IMG/VR virus record: IMGVR_UViG_3300025652_000059
Span: 1-64,000 of that record
Direction: 5' to 3' (one strand)
Length of the DNA stretch: 64,000 nt
Source of the DNA: a virus
A program made the position numbers and the translations under genes. The notes under the pieces were generated by a model. The model was not told the DNA's origin and ran no database searches. It saw only the letters and a list, made by a program, of their open reading frames with translations. Below, in pieces: positions 17,519-27,700 of this stretch (its first letter is position 1; each line of letters opens with the position of its first letter).

Positions 17519-20500
17519 CTAGCTTTCTAGCTGTATTGTCCAACCAGCATTTCTCAGTGCGGCCAGTTTGTTTCCAGTAGATAAATCTCCTGTTGTTCCA
17601 TCATTAATCAATCTACTTTCAGTCAAATGATCGCCAGAGTCTGCGTTTTGACCGAGTAAGTTTATAATGACCCCACCCCTTTTTCTCAGAAGATAGTTCT
17701 CATATAAGTCATTGATCAGTGATGTCCCAACGCCACCTGGAAGTTTATTGTTTTTCAGATTAAGTCTAGTTAAGTATTTATTTAGTGCTAGACTGCCTGA
17801 TACATATCCTGAAATCTGATTGTCTTGTAATCTAATATTCCGTAAATTTCCACACTGCGAGAAGTCTGGAAAATTTCCAGTAAATTTATTGTTGTTAGCC
17901 CAAACACGAAAAAGATAAGGTAAGTTCCATGTAGGGAACTGGCCCGGTATGGTATTATTTTCAAGATATAACCATTGCAATCTTGGATTATTCCATGCAG
18001 GTAAGATCTCATCCAATCCTGCTGTCAATACTTTATCATATCCATCTGGTCTAACTGTTCCAGTTCCTGTTATACCGGAAAGATTGGGTGCGGCAGGAGC
18101 ATAAAAGCTGTAGTTTGCATAACTGCCAGCCGCAGAATGATCTACATACTCTGAAATGTTTGCCTTGTTTTGTCCAGTGATAGTATTCCAATCGTCTACA
18201 CTAGTGGTGCCGATATCGTATATTCTATATCTCTTACCCTGTACGAGTGAAGTAGTTGCGATAGGTACTGCTTGATATATAAAGGTATCCCCTACCGCAG
18301 GTTGTGTTCCGCCACTTGTCCCCTGACTCTCACCAGTAACTGGATTCACATTCGTCCAACCAATATCCGCCCACATCTGTAGGCTATTATTGGAACCGTG
18401 ATTTAGATTTGCCTGATTATAAAAACTTACAATAGTATGCTTAACACCCGGCTGAGCCCATCTTACATGAAGATTAGACCTATTGTTCTTGAAATTCATG
18501 TAATATAGTTTAGTATTATTTGTAATATCTGGTAGCTTACCAGTCACTCCTCCACTAGCACCGTACAGTACCCTCAGGTTCAGATTACTAGATAGATCTA
18601 AGAACTTTGTATCGTCTACACTATCTACGAATCTAATACACGCTCTATCCATATTATAGATATATAATCTTTCTAGATCAACTAGTGACTTGAGAGATTT
18701 CCCAGTAAATCCATTATCGCCATTTATGCCTAAAAAGTCATTACTACTCATACCATATGTGGCCCCTGCGATGTAAAGCCTTCGTATCTTAGTAGTATTC
18801 GGGCCGAATACTGAGTCACTAAGCCTAGCATCCATATGAGTATATCTAACATCGATAGTTGACAACTCTGGCTTGTCATTAAACATACCATTTTGTTGCC
18901 AATCACCAAGACAATTAGAAGCAAGCATATTAAATGTTACTAGTGCAGGGCAGTTATCAAACTTGGCATTAACTGTTCTTTCTGCTTTTCTTATGCCGCT
19001 ACGCATATAATTTCTATTATTATCATATGTATGAAGCTTCGTTTTACCAGACATATTAATGATGTTATGCGAACCTCTACTTGTTCTATTATTAGTTGAT
19101 ACAAACTTAGTTATCTCTGTGCTTCTAAGTGTTATTGCTCTATCAGATGATAGCGCATCTCTCTGTGTATTACTGGTTCCACTTGCTGTGTAAATAGGTA
19201 ATTCTGAATTTGTCTCCAACTCAGAACTCGCAAACTCTAATTCTTCCACCTTAGAACTAGTCATAATCCCTATAGGAAGTTGCTGATAAAATGGTTGATT
19301 CTCTATCGAGTATTTCTTTATCCCTCTAGTATCGTCATATAAAACCTCGCCTGTAGCAGGGTCTGCTTTCTTAAAGCAATGTGCGCCAGGGTCACTAGAT
19401 TGAAGAGATGTTATTTCCGTTTGGCTTGGGTGTGTATATATTTTTGCTAGTTGAATACCGCCAGGACTATTACCATGTAGCTTTAGATAATATAAACTAC
19501 CTGGCACTAGTCCAGAGCCAATTGCTCCGTCTGGATAGCCAGTTGGTATTTCTATTGTTCCATCCGAAGCTTCTCTTGCTCCGTTGAAGTATTTAACACA
19601 GATATAATCGTCTGTATTAGGACTACCTGGTGCATATAGCGCATCCATCCAAACGTCATCATCGTGATCAAGTTCTATTAGGTTGTTAGCGGTAGCATAA
19701 TGGAATCTTCCCCAGTCATGGAATCCAGAATTAGCTACAGTCGTATCGACAACTGCGGGCATAACTTTTCCACCAGTCATTCTTCTTCTTAGATCACTAC
19801 CGTAGGTTACACCCATGCTGAAATTTTCTAAGTTGACGTATTGCGTTAAGTCTACCTCAGTAGAATCTTTAAAGCATCCATTAACAGTTATCTTTTTCAT
19901 TGTTAGTGGAAGTCTATTCAACTGTGCATTTGCAGTTGAATATAACGCATTATCGTTATTAGTTAAATTTGTACTACCCTGTAGAGATAACTCTGCTCTG
20001 GCTAGGTTGTTTCCAGTAAGATTTATCTCTTCAAGTGTCGGCGCTAAACCTGCGGTAGACGTAAGTCCATGTTTTGCGGCACCAATTGCTTCAATGTCAT
20101 CTCTAAACTCAGGCATAACTGCTAAGTCATTCTTTTCAAAACTTAATATCTTCAAGTTGGGTAGACTAACATTAGTCCACTGTGAGATATTAGCATCAAT
20201 TATCTTGAACTGCTCTATCTTGCTTGGATTGTAGAAAAACTCTATTCGTCTAGGTCTTGATTGAGAGTCTCTAAATGCATATATTGCAGGATTAGATAAC
20301 GTCCCTGTTCCAACACTACCTGGATTTGCTGCCGTTCCATCACCACTATTAAACACAGTTGCAGAGTTATCTAAGTTGGTCACTCTCCATGTTATGGGAA
20401 TTGTAGATCCACTACTATCTTGTATGCCAACTACACTAGCTGTAAGATCACAGTCTCTAAATGCAGATTCAAATACTAGAGGTATACCCTTCATCGCTAA

Positions 20501-21082
20501 AACATTTTGCTCCACACCGTTGAACTTCATTTTTAAGATATGTGTAGGAACTTCTGCCCGAAATGATTTTTTTAACGGCGTTTTAGTTGTTGCAATGGAG
20601 GAGTAGCTTACAGTACCCTTCTTAGAGTTTACTTCACCACCATAGAATATAGTACTATCTGGAGTAGCTTCTGGGCCTATTGGGGACCAAGACGATATTC
20701 TAGACGTAGAGATGTCAGCCTTTTTCTCTTTCCATTTATTATTTTCAATAGTACTGAAGTCTAGATAGTTATACTTTATCGCAGAGCCAGCTAACTGAGA
20801 GTTGATTAAAATATTAAAGTTCATCGGTACTGTGATGTCTGGTAAAGTGTCAACCAGTTGTCCAGTCTTCTGTGCAGTAGCAAGCATACCAGAAAAAACC
20901 TTTTCCTGATCTTCGCTAAGATTTGCCATAGTATGAAAATCTTTAATGTCTACGTTTACGCTAGTCAGACCACTTATAAGATTTAAGTCCTCTATATTCA
21001 GGCCTAAGTTTTTTAACGCTTCGACTGGATCGTCAACGTCAATCATTCCTTTAGCTATGTTCAAGCCTCTGTATATTGGCAT
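17519..21082 (-). CDS. Leucine-rich-repeat baseplate or fibre protein
   Basis: A 1187-residue protein. The N-terminus (VDDPVEALKNLGLNIEDL) is shared with the 13196 gene product. LRR-like units lie near residues 270-420 (LPNLKILSFEKNDLAVMP, LEEINLTGNNLARAEL, LPLTMKKITVNGC, VNLENFSMG), near 690-860, and near 1026-1115. The last set is close to the extracellular type: LQWLYLENNTIPGQFP, LFRVWANNNKFTGNFPDF, LRNIRLQDNQISGYV, LTRLNLKNNKLPGGV. A dispersed-module copy sits at about 946-1011, just before the last LRR set. Horseshoe LRRs are protein- or glycan-binding surfaces, so a host-recognition role is plausible. Its start overlaps the stop of the upstream gene by one base. Confidence 0.88.
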   Translation of the reverse strand: MPIYRGLNIAKGMIDVDDPVEALKNLGLNIEDLNLISGLTSVNVDIKDFHTMANLSEDQEKVFSGMLATAQKTGQLVDTLPDITVPMNFNILINSQLAGSAIKYNYLDFSTIENNKWKEKKADISTSRISSWSPIGPEATPDSTIFYGGEVNSKKGTVSYSSIATTKTPLKKSFRAEVPTHILKMKFNGVEQNVLAMKGIPLVFESAFRDCDLTASVVGIQDSSGSTIPITWRVTNLDNSATVFNSGDGTAANPGSVGTGTLSNPAIYAFRDSQSRPRRIEFFYNPSKIEQFKIIDANISQWTNVSLPNLKILSFEKNDLAVMPEFRDDIEAIGAAKHGLTSTAGLAPTLEEINLTGNNLARAELSLQGSTNLTNNDNALYSTANAQLNRLPLTMKKITVNGCFKDSTEVDLTQYVNLENFSMGVTYGSDLRRRMTGGKVMPAVVDTTVANSGFHDWGRFHYATANNLIELDHDDDVWMDALYAPGSPNTDDYICVKYFNGAREASDGTIEIPTGYPDGAIGSGLVPGSLYYLKLHGNSPGGIQLAKIYTHPSQTEITSLQSSDPGAHCFKKADPATGEVLYDDTRGIKKYSIENQPFYQQLPIGIMTSSKVEELEFASSELETNSELPIYTASGTSNTQRDALSSDRAITLRSTEITKFVSTNNRTSRGSHNIINMSGKTKLHTYDNNRNYMRSGIRKAERTVNAKFDNCPALVTFNMLASNCLGDWQQNGMFNDKPELSTIDVRYTHMDARLSDSVFGPNTTKIRRLYIAGATYGMSSNDFLGINGDNGFTGKSLKSLVDLERLYIYNMDRACIRFVDSVDDTKFLDLSSNLNLRVLYGASGGVTGKLPDITNNTKLYYMNFKNNRSNLHVRWAQPGVKHTIVSFYNQANLNHGSNNSLQMWADIGWTNVNPVTGESQGTSGGTQPAVGDTFIYQAVPIATTSLVQGKRYRIYDIGTTSVDDWNTITGQNKANISEYVDHSAAGSYANYSFYAPAAPNLSGITGTGTVRPDGYDKVLTAGLDEILPAWNNPRLQWLYLENNTIPGQFPTWNLPYLFRVWANNNKFTGNFPDFSQCGNLRNIRLQDNQISGYVSGSLALNKYLTRLNLKNNKLPGGVGTSLINDLYENYLLRKRGGVIINLLGQNADSGDHLTESRLINDGTTGDLSTGNKLAALRNAGWTIQLES

Positions 21083-24000
21083 TATTGTTCCTTGGCTGTC
21101 AATGTCATCTGAATTACTCCACTATTATTAGATAGTGACGTTGCTTTAAGATATATGGCCTTATCATTTAAAAGACCTCTCGATACACCTCTACGATCTG
21201 TTTCGAATATGTTGCCTAGAGGTATCTCCGTAGGATCATCAGCACCAACAAAAAACGATGATATATTAGTGCCCGGTCTAAGAGGCTGTAATGTTGATGT
21301 ATCATATTCACAAGATTCTAATCTCTCAACAGTATTAAACGCACATGGAGTATCTTCATTTCCTAGAGATCCATAATTTTCAATAGATATATTCGGATTA
21401 GATTGCGATGACTCAGTTATAAGTTGTGGATTATGCGTCTTAACTACACCATCGGCAGTGATCTCTTCTATAACTATACTATTTATAACTGCGTTATTTT
21501 TTAGTGCAAACACTGGATAAAAGGGTTGCGCTCCAAACGGCACTATCTTTAATATCTCAAACTTCTTGTCAGTAAATCTAGCGGCTCCTGATTCAGTCCT
21601 AGACTCTAACTTCCAATCATCTCTTAGTGTAAGAGTTTTAAGCTGAATAGTGCCGGTACTTAAATCAGCAATTAGATTTTGCTCAGTGTTTCCATTTCCA
21701 AGACTTGCATAGAAATAGTTATTACCTGTGCCAGGTCTAAATACCTTACTTTCAAAGAATTTTCCAGTCCCAACAAACTCAGTTCCTATTTCGGCAGAGT
21801 CGTCAAGCGTGACTGATGAATCGTCAGGCCCAGAAACATTGTTTCCGAATGTCACCTTATAGAATTCACCGGCAGGATAGCCGGTATCTGATCCATCTGA
21901 AAGTACTACAGGATTGGTGTCTGCAAGTTGATAATCAAATACCCCAACCTCTCCCTCAACCGCCTGTATTCTTCCTGCTTGAGATCTATTGGCTGTATTA
22001 GGATATCCTTGCCATGTTACAGGGCTTTCATTAAGACGAGGATCTGTATCGAATTTGTGCCCGTATGAAGAGTCCCACTCTAAATCAGTTGCTCTTTTAA
22101 TTGCATCATAGTGTGCAGAAGCATGGCTAAATTTTAGTAGAGGATACTCGTTTATATCAAAACTTTTGAATGTGTCGGGACTAGAAGATGTTTTAAATTC
22201 AACCTTCTCCTGACCATCATTAGTGCCGGCATCAATTGGAAGATACGGAGTTACGGTTATACCAAAATCTGCAAAATGTCTAGATGAATATGTACCATCT
22301 CTAGATATTGGATTCAGCCAATGAATTTTAAACTTATTTGAATATATCGGAGTTTTTGATGCGACTATAGTATAGAAGCCACTTAGCTTACCCGAAAAAG
22401 AATCTTTAGTCTTGGGGTCAACATAGCTGATTCCGTCACCCTTTACTCCCCTGCTTATACTTTGAGCAGTCAGTTCATACTTAGCATCACGATCTACCAT
22501 TAATATACGGCTACTTCTATTATCGGCAAATGATCCATAGTCTACATATGCGCCATAAACACCATCAGCGATAATCTTTGCTTTATCATCTTGTGCGTTT
22601 AGTTTTTTCAATACTGTTGCCGTACCATTACCAACAGCCGAATACCCTGTGACGTTAGTTTGTAATATAATCCGACTATTACTTCTAGATGCGACTAAAT
22701 ATTCTGCCCCATTAACGACTAAAGTGTCACCTCTATATATGCTAGTGGCATAAGATGTAAAGTCTCCATCAACATTTGGTGATCCGGCTGTAATCGTCAG
22801 ACCAGTCAATTCTGGATTGGCTATTGATGCAATACTGACAGTGGTAGGACTTTCAAATTTAAAGTCTAGGTATCTAGTGTCTGGATGATCACCAGAACTC
22901 ACTATGCTAGGAGAAAGATTAAAATGTATTCCGTCAGGCGATCCCTTTATCTCTTCTATGTCAATTCTACATGGCTCTGATGCGCTGACTGAGACCTTGA
23001 TAGGATAGCATTTTTTACTGTTGGGTACTTTTACGCCGTCTCTATTTAATATATCGTTTTTGGGAAGTATCCCTAGAATTGCTGTATTAGTTAAGAATGG
23101 TTTCGAGTCAACAGTTGTTGTTGCAAGTCTCACTGTTCCCTCGTCTCCACCGTCAACATAATAGCTACTACCGTACTTATATACGAACTGCGGGGCTTTC
23201 ATTGTAGACGAATTACTACAAGAAGTAAGGTACTTAAACTTGAAGTCTGGATTATTGAGTACGGGTTTACCTAGTCCATTCTCGATTATGAATGTGTGCA
23301 TTAGTACCCATCTAGCTTCTCCGTTACCAACAGGAACATACGCATAGAATTTTGCTCCGATTGCTCCGTACCAAGAGAACTCAATCTTGTACATTGTCAC
23401 ATCTTCAAAAGATAATATATAACCAGAATCTCCTGATCCTAATAGAGAATCTCCGTTAAATCTACTTCTAGGTATGACTGTCTCATGTAAACCCTGAGAA
23501 TTATTTACACCCTTAACATAAACTACATCTGTAGATTGATCGGTAGTCCTTAATCCCTGACGAACGAGGAGATCATCGGGCATCCGTATCGTACTTCTTC
23601 GTATGATATTGAACTGGCTTCCCTTTAATTGAAACATATACTCATCAGTTTCATTAGAGCATCCCCACTCCAGAACACTTGCTAGAGATGTTGGATCAGC
23701 TTTCATTCTAGTCCCGAAAGTGAATCCACTAGCCCTACCAGGTTGATACCTAAAAGATCTTTTACTTTCAAGTATTGCGAATCTATCTCCAAGCGGAGAT
23801 CCACCCGGTCTACATTGAGTTTTAGCAAAATTAGATAGAATGTCGTAGTCACCAGTTTGTTTATAGTCTGTGATAGCGGTGTTTAGAGGCGGCCAAGTGT
23901 CCAAGTTGTCCTTGATTAAATCAAGGAAATATGTCCAAGATTCTATTTGATCGTAGCATAGTTGCTCGTCTTCGTTTGCATACTTAACGTCATGAAAGCT

Positions 24001-24720
24001 ACCACTACCAACAAATGCGCCACCACCACTAGGGTCCCATGTGATGCTAAGTTTATTGTCATCACTATCTACGATATATGCAATGTCGTCACTTATAAAA
24101 AACTTTTCTGCGAATGTTAAGTCAATAGTTGCGAATGTATTGTAGAAAAATTTACCTAGAGCGATGAAGTTCATATACAGTCTAAACTCTTCTGTTGGGC
24201 TCTGCTCTCGCCTTTCTACAGGTCCTCTGGGGTAGCTATATTGTGATGGGTATTGACTTAAATATAATGCTTGCTCTGTAGACCCTTCGTAAAACTTAGG
24301 TTGACTTCTCCTACCATAGATAGGATTCATTTTTTGATACCACTGATAAGGATTTCTATTATCAGAAAAGTTGTATGTACTCCACTGCTCTTCATCTAGG
24401 CCATATGTCGCAACATCAGCAAATAAACTTAATTGCTCCTCTGCTCTAGGGACACCTAGTAATGAAGAACTTACGTCAGAAGTTTCTGAAAATTTCTCTT
24501 CAACTTTAAGATACCCGCCATCAAATTCCCCATTATTCACATGAACAGATAATGCGTTTTGTGCTGACGTAAATGCGCCTGAAGCAGCCTCCTCTTCTGT
24601 TACGAGAGGATTACCTGCGGCATCAAAAAGCTTTGTGCCCTCGATGTCTACAAGTTGTGTAAACTGCTTCGTGACTGGAGCCGGTATCTTGTCCAGTCCA
24701 ACCTTTATCTGCTTTCCCAT
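21082..24720 (-). CDS. Large virion structural protein, paralogue A
   Basis: A 1212-residue protein sharing several blocks with its 1384-residue neighbour: LLGVPRAEEQLSLFADVATY near residue 85, FRYQPGRASGFTFG near 320, IPRSRFNGDSLL near 425, FSWYGAIGAKFYAYVPVGNGEARWV near 450, and YGSSYYVDGGDEGTVRL near 525. These blocks are typical of a virion structural protein found in marine T4-like phages. The two genes are four bases apart in the same direction, which points to tandem duplication. The C-terminus ends MTLTAKEQ. A likely role is in the baseplate periphery or fibre base. Confidence 0.88.
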   Translation of the reverse strand: MGKQIKVGLDKIPAPVTKQFTQLVDIEGTKLFDAAGNPLVTEEEAASGAFTSAQNALSVHVNNGEFDGGYLKVEEKFSETSDVSSSLLGVPRAEEQLSLFADVATYGLDEEQWSTYNFSDNRNPYQWYQKMNPIYGRRSQPKFYEGSTEQALYLSQYPSQYSYPRGPVERREQSPTEEFRLYMNFIALGKFFYNTFATIDLTFAEKFFISDDIAYIVDSDDNKLSITWDPSGGGAFVGSGSFHDVKYANEDEQLCYDQIESWTYFLDLIKDNLDTWPPLNTAITDYKQTGDYDILSNFAKTQCRPGGSPLGDRFAILESKRSFRYQPGRASGFTFGTRMKADPTSLASVLEWGCSNETDEYMFQLKGSQFNIIRRSTIRMPDDLLVRQGLRTTDQSTDVVYVKGVNNSQGLHETVIPRSRFNGDSLLGSGDSGYILSFEDVTMYKIEFSWYGAIGAKFYAYVPVGNGEARWVLMHTFIIENGLGKPVLNNPDFKFKYLTSCSNSSTMKAPQFVYKYGSSYYVDGGDEGTVRLATTTVDSKPFLTNTAILGILPKNDILNRDGVKVPNSKKCYPIKVSVSASEPCRIDIEEIKGSPDGIHFNLSPSIVSSGDHPDTRYLDFKFESPTTVSIASIANPELTGLTITAGSPNVDGDFTSYATSIYRGDTLVVNGAEYLVASRSNSRIILQTNVTGYSAVGNGTATVLKKLNAQDDKAKIIADGVYGAYVDYGSFADNRSSRILMVDRDAKYELTAQSISRGVKGDGISYVDPKTKDSFSGKLSGFYTIVASKTPIYSNKFKIHWLNPISRDGTYSSRHFADFGITVTPYLPIDAGTNDGQEKVEFKTSSSPDTFKSFDINEYPLLKFSHASAHYDAIKRATDLEWDSSYGHKFDTDPRLNESPVTWQGYPNTANRSQAGRIQAVEGEVGVFDYQLADTNPVVLSDGSDTGYPAGEFYKVTFGNNVSGPDDSSVTLDDSAEIGTEFVGTGKFFESKVFRPGTGNNYFYASLGNGNTEQNLIADLSTGTIQLKTLTLRDDWKLESRTESGAARFTDKKFEILKIVPFGAQPFYPVFALKNNAVINSIVIEEITADGVVKTHNPQLITESSQSNPNISIENYGSLGNEDTPCAFNTVERLESCEYDTSTLQPLRPGTNISSFFVGADDPTEIPLGNIFETDRRGVSRGLLNDKAIYLKATSLSNNSGVIQMTLTAKEQ

Positions 24721-24723
24721 AAA

Positions 24724-27700
24724 CTACTGCTCTTCCCATGTTACACCCAAACTTACGAATTCCTCATCACCCGTTGACAACTCTTCCGAGTCAACTGCAA
24801 AATAGAGACTATCAGCAATATTGGTCAATGGGAAAGAGAGATACTCTTTATTGTAATCAAAATATGTATTCAAGTCAAACTGTTCTGTTCCAGATCGTAA
24901 GTATATAGTCGCTACATTTATGCCAGTTCCAGGTATAGGTACAACACTGTTTGACACGAGTTCTACAGAACTTAGGCCTTCTTTTTCACTAGTAGTTTTA
25001 GTGTTTGTTGCAGTTGTAGGCTGACCATCAGAACCAAATTTGAGATCTGGTAAGAACCCTTCGTCTGCGGCTGACGCACTAGCACCCGATAATAATGTTA
25101 CTGTTCCCTCATAAGATTCCATAAGTTCGAAGTAATACTGATCAGCCTCTTTATATACTCTACCAAAGACAGTTAGATCGTCAGCAACAATTCTTGCTCT
25201 CCACCATCCATAGACGCTCTCACCGTTACCCATGTATGATGCATTAGCATGAACAGGCAGGGGAAGGTTCGCACTAGTAATAGGATAATTTGCACTAAGA
25301 ACAAGATTATTAGTAGTTGTAGTGTGAGTCTGGAACAATGGAGTCTTCTTAAATCTAAGTCTTAGATTATTACCTGAACTTGCGCCCGCCGGAATATTCG
25401 AAGATGACAGCTTAGTAGGATATACTTGTACTCTGTTTCTCACAGCATTACTTTCTCTCGTACTAAGTATCTCTTTCTTAGTCTCGATACCAAAAATATT
25501 ATCTGCCCTATCTGGGGAAAGAGTAATGGAGCTACTACTATCTAACGGTCTAGATAGATAAACTTTAGTAGCATCGGCCCAAACAACCTCAATGTTCTGA
25601 TCTAGTTTGGTACTTGTTTTGACTGATGCTCCCATAAAGAATCTAGGATCTATACCGCCAGCTACGACAATACTAGGCATAGCTATGCCTCTAATTTCAG
25701 TATCAGCCTCTGTATATGTCCCACCTTGTGCGAATTGTTTACCACTGATAGTTACAGCATTGTCGTTGTTATGACTGTATAAACGAACAGTACCACGGTC
25801 ACCACCATCGATGTAGTATGAAGCACCATACTTAACAATGTGATGAGATTCGTTTCCATATCCATAGTTAGCATCATTAATGTCTTCTAGATCACCTAAA
25901 CAATATTGCGAACCACCACCGTAAGTAGTATAAGTAATAGGCAATGTTGCGTTACCAAGAGATGCAATCTTCAACTGATTCGATGCTCTTAGATGATGTA
26001 CTCGTACCCATCGTGCTTCACCGTTACCGACTGGAACATATGCTAAGAACAACGCACCAACAGCACCATACCAAGAGAACTCTACTTTAAGCATCGTTAC
26101 TTTAGTGAAGTCGAAGTTATATACACTTGACTGCTTCTCATCTACATCAGCAGTTACTGTATAGTTTTCACCAGGTCTAACTGTTCCTGCAACACCAGTT
26201 GCTAAATCACTGTAAACTCTGTTTCTAGAGTTATTTTCATCTGTCGCAAGTATTCCGTCTAGGGCATCATGACTGAATCTTGATCGAGGTACACGATATT
26301 CATACACTCCATAGTATTCTGGTTTGACGTTATTTTTAATCCAGTTAATGTATTCTGGGAAAAAGTTTACATTATCAATCTGAGATCTAATTACATCAAC
26401 ATTATCACCAGTTCCAGTTGGACCGTTAGGATCGAGTGCTGTATTCACGAATCCCATGTAGTTGTTTCCTAATCCTGAACTATTAAGATCGTCAACAGTG
26501 GAATACATATATGGGAACATTGCTCCCTGTGGTATTGATCCAATACCTGATAATGCTTTAGTGTTAAATACTCGATGATCACCCGAAACACTGTTACTAG
26601 CCGCTGAATTGGTGAGCGTTGCAGGAGTAGTATCAATTTCGGAAGTTAGGGTTAGCGTTGCAGAGTTAGTGACATCATAATCTTTAGGGAATATGAAAGG
26701 AACAACTGTGTCTACATATAATTTTCCGTTATCGCCAGTAATCGATGTATAATTAGCCTCTGTTAGCTGTGTTGTACCATCTACTACACTGACTGCAATG
26801 AACTCATTGCCCTTTGGCCCTTTAACACTTTTAACTTTATATATTCCACCATTAGGACAATCTGTTATTGCAACTGGAGTATCCCCAGTCCAACTAATTT
26901 TAATATGTTGCCCAAATGTAACAAGACCCTCGGTAAGTCTAATAGTATCGGCTGCGGCTGTTGCGCCTGCTTCCATTACTGCAACAACTTTCTTAGAGTC
27001 TTTAAGTAATGATGGATCATATACGCCAGCATGGACATGAATCAGTCCATCACGAAGAGTAATTAGATTACCCGCAAATCCTCTTTTACCTACATTCATC
27101 GCACTAGTGTTCTCAGACTCGAAGTTGCCGATAATTAAGCCTGCTAATATATCAAAAGCCTTATATTCATCGCTAGAAACAGCATAACCAAACGCCTTTA
27201 ACTCGTTTCGCATGATAGTCCTAAGAAGGGTGTGTCTTGCTGGTTCTGTGATACTACTAGGCACGTTAGAGTCTTGCTGAGAGTATACTGAAAGACCTGT
27301 ACCCCTAGTGAACATACTTGCATTATATACAGTTTCTGCGTTAGCATCTGCTAGAATATCATTCTTATATCCATCAATGACATACCCAACATCACGCTGA
27401 CATTTATATTTAAGTTCTGTCTCAGTAAATGCGGCGCTTAGACCGACACCAGTCGGGACAGTGTAGTTAATATTACTGGCACCTGCATCGGCAATAACAT
27501 CCACAACAATACTTTTAGTAGTTACATAGTATGACCAGAACTGTTTCTTAACGTCAAAGAAAGTTTCTAACTTATCCTTAGTTCCATAGTTTACGCCCGA
27601 TGTAATAGTTGCTGGCGTAAATACAGTTCCATTGTAAGAAGCTATTGTGATATCGATTAAACTTTTAAGGTCAGTTTCGGCCTGAGTGCTTAATGAAATA

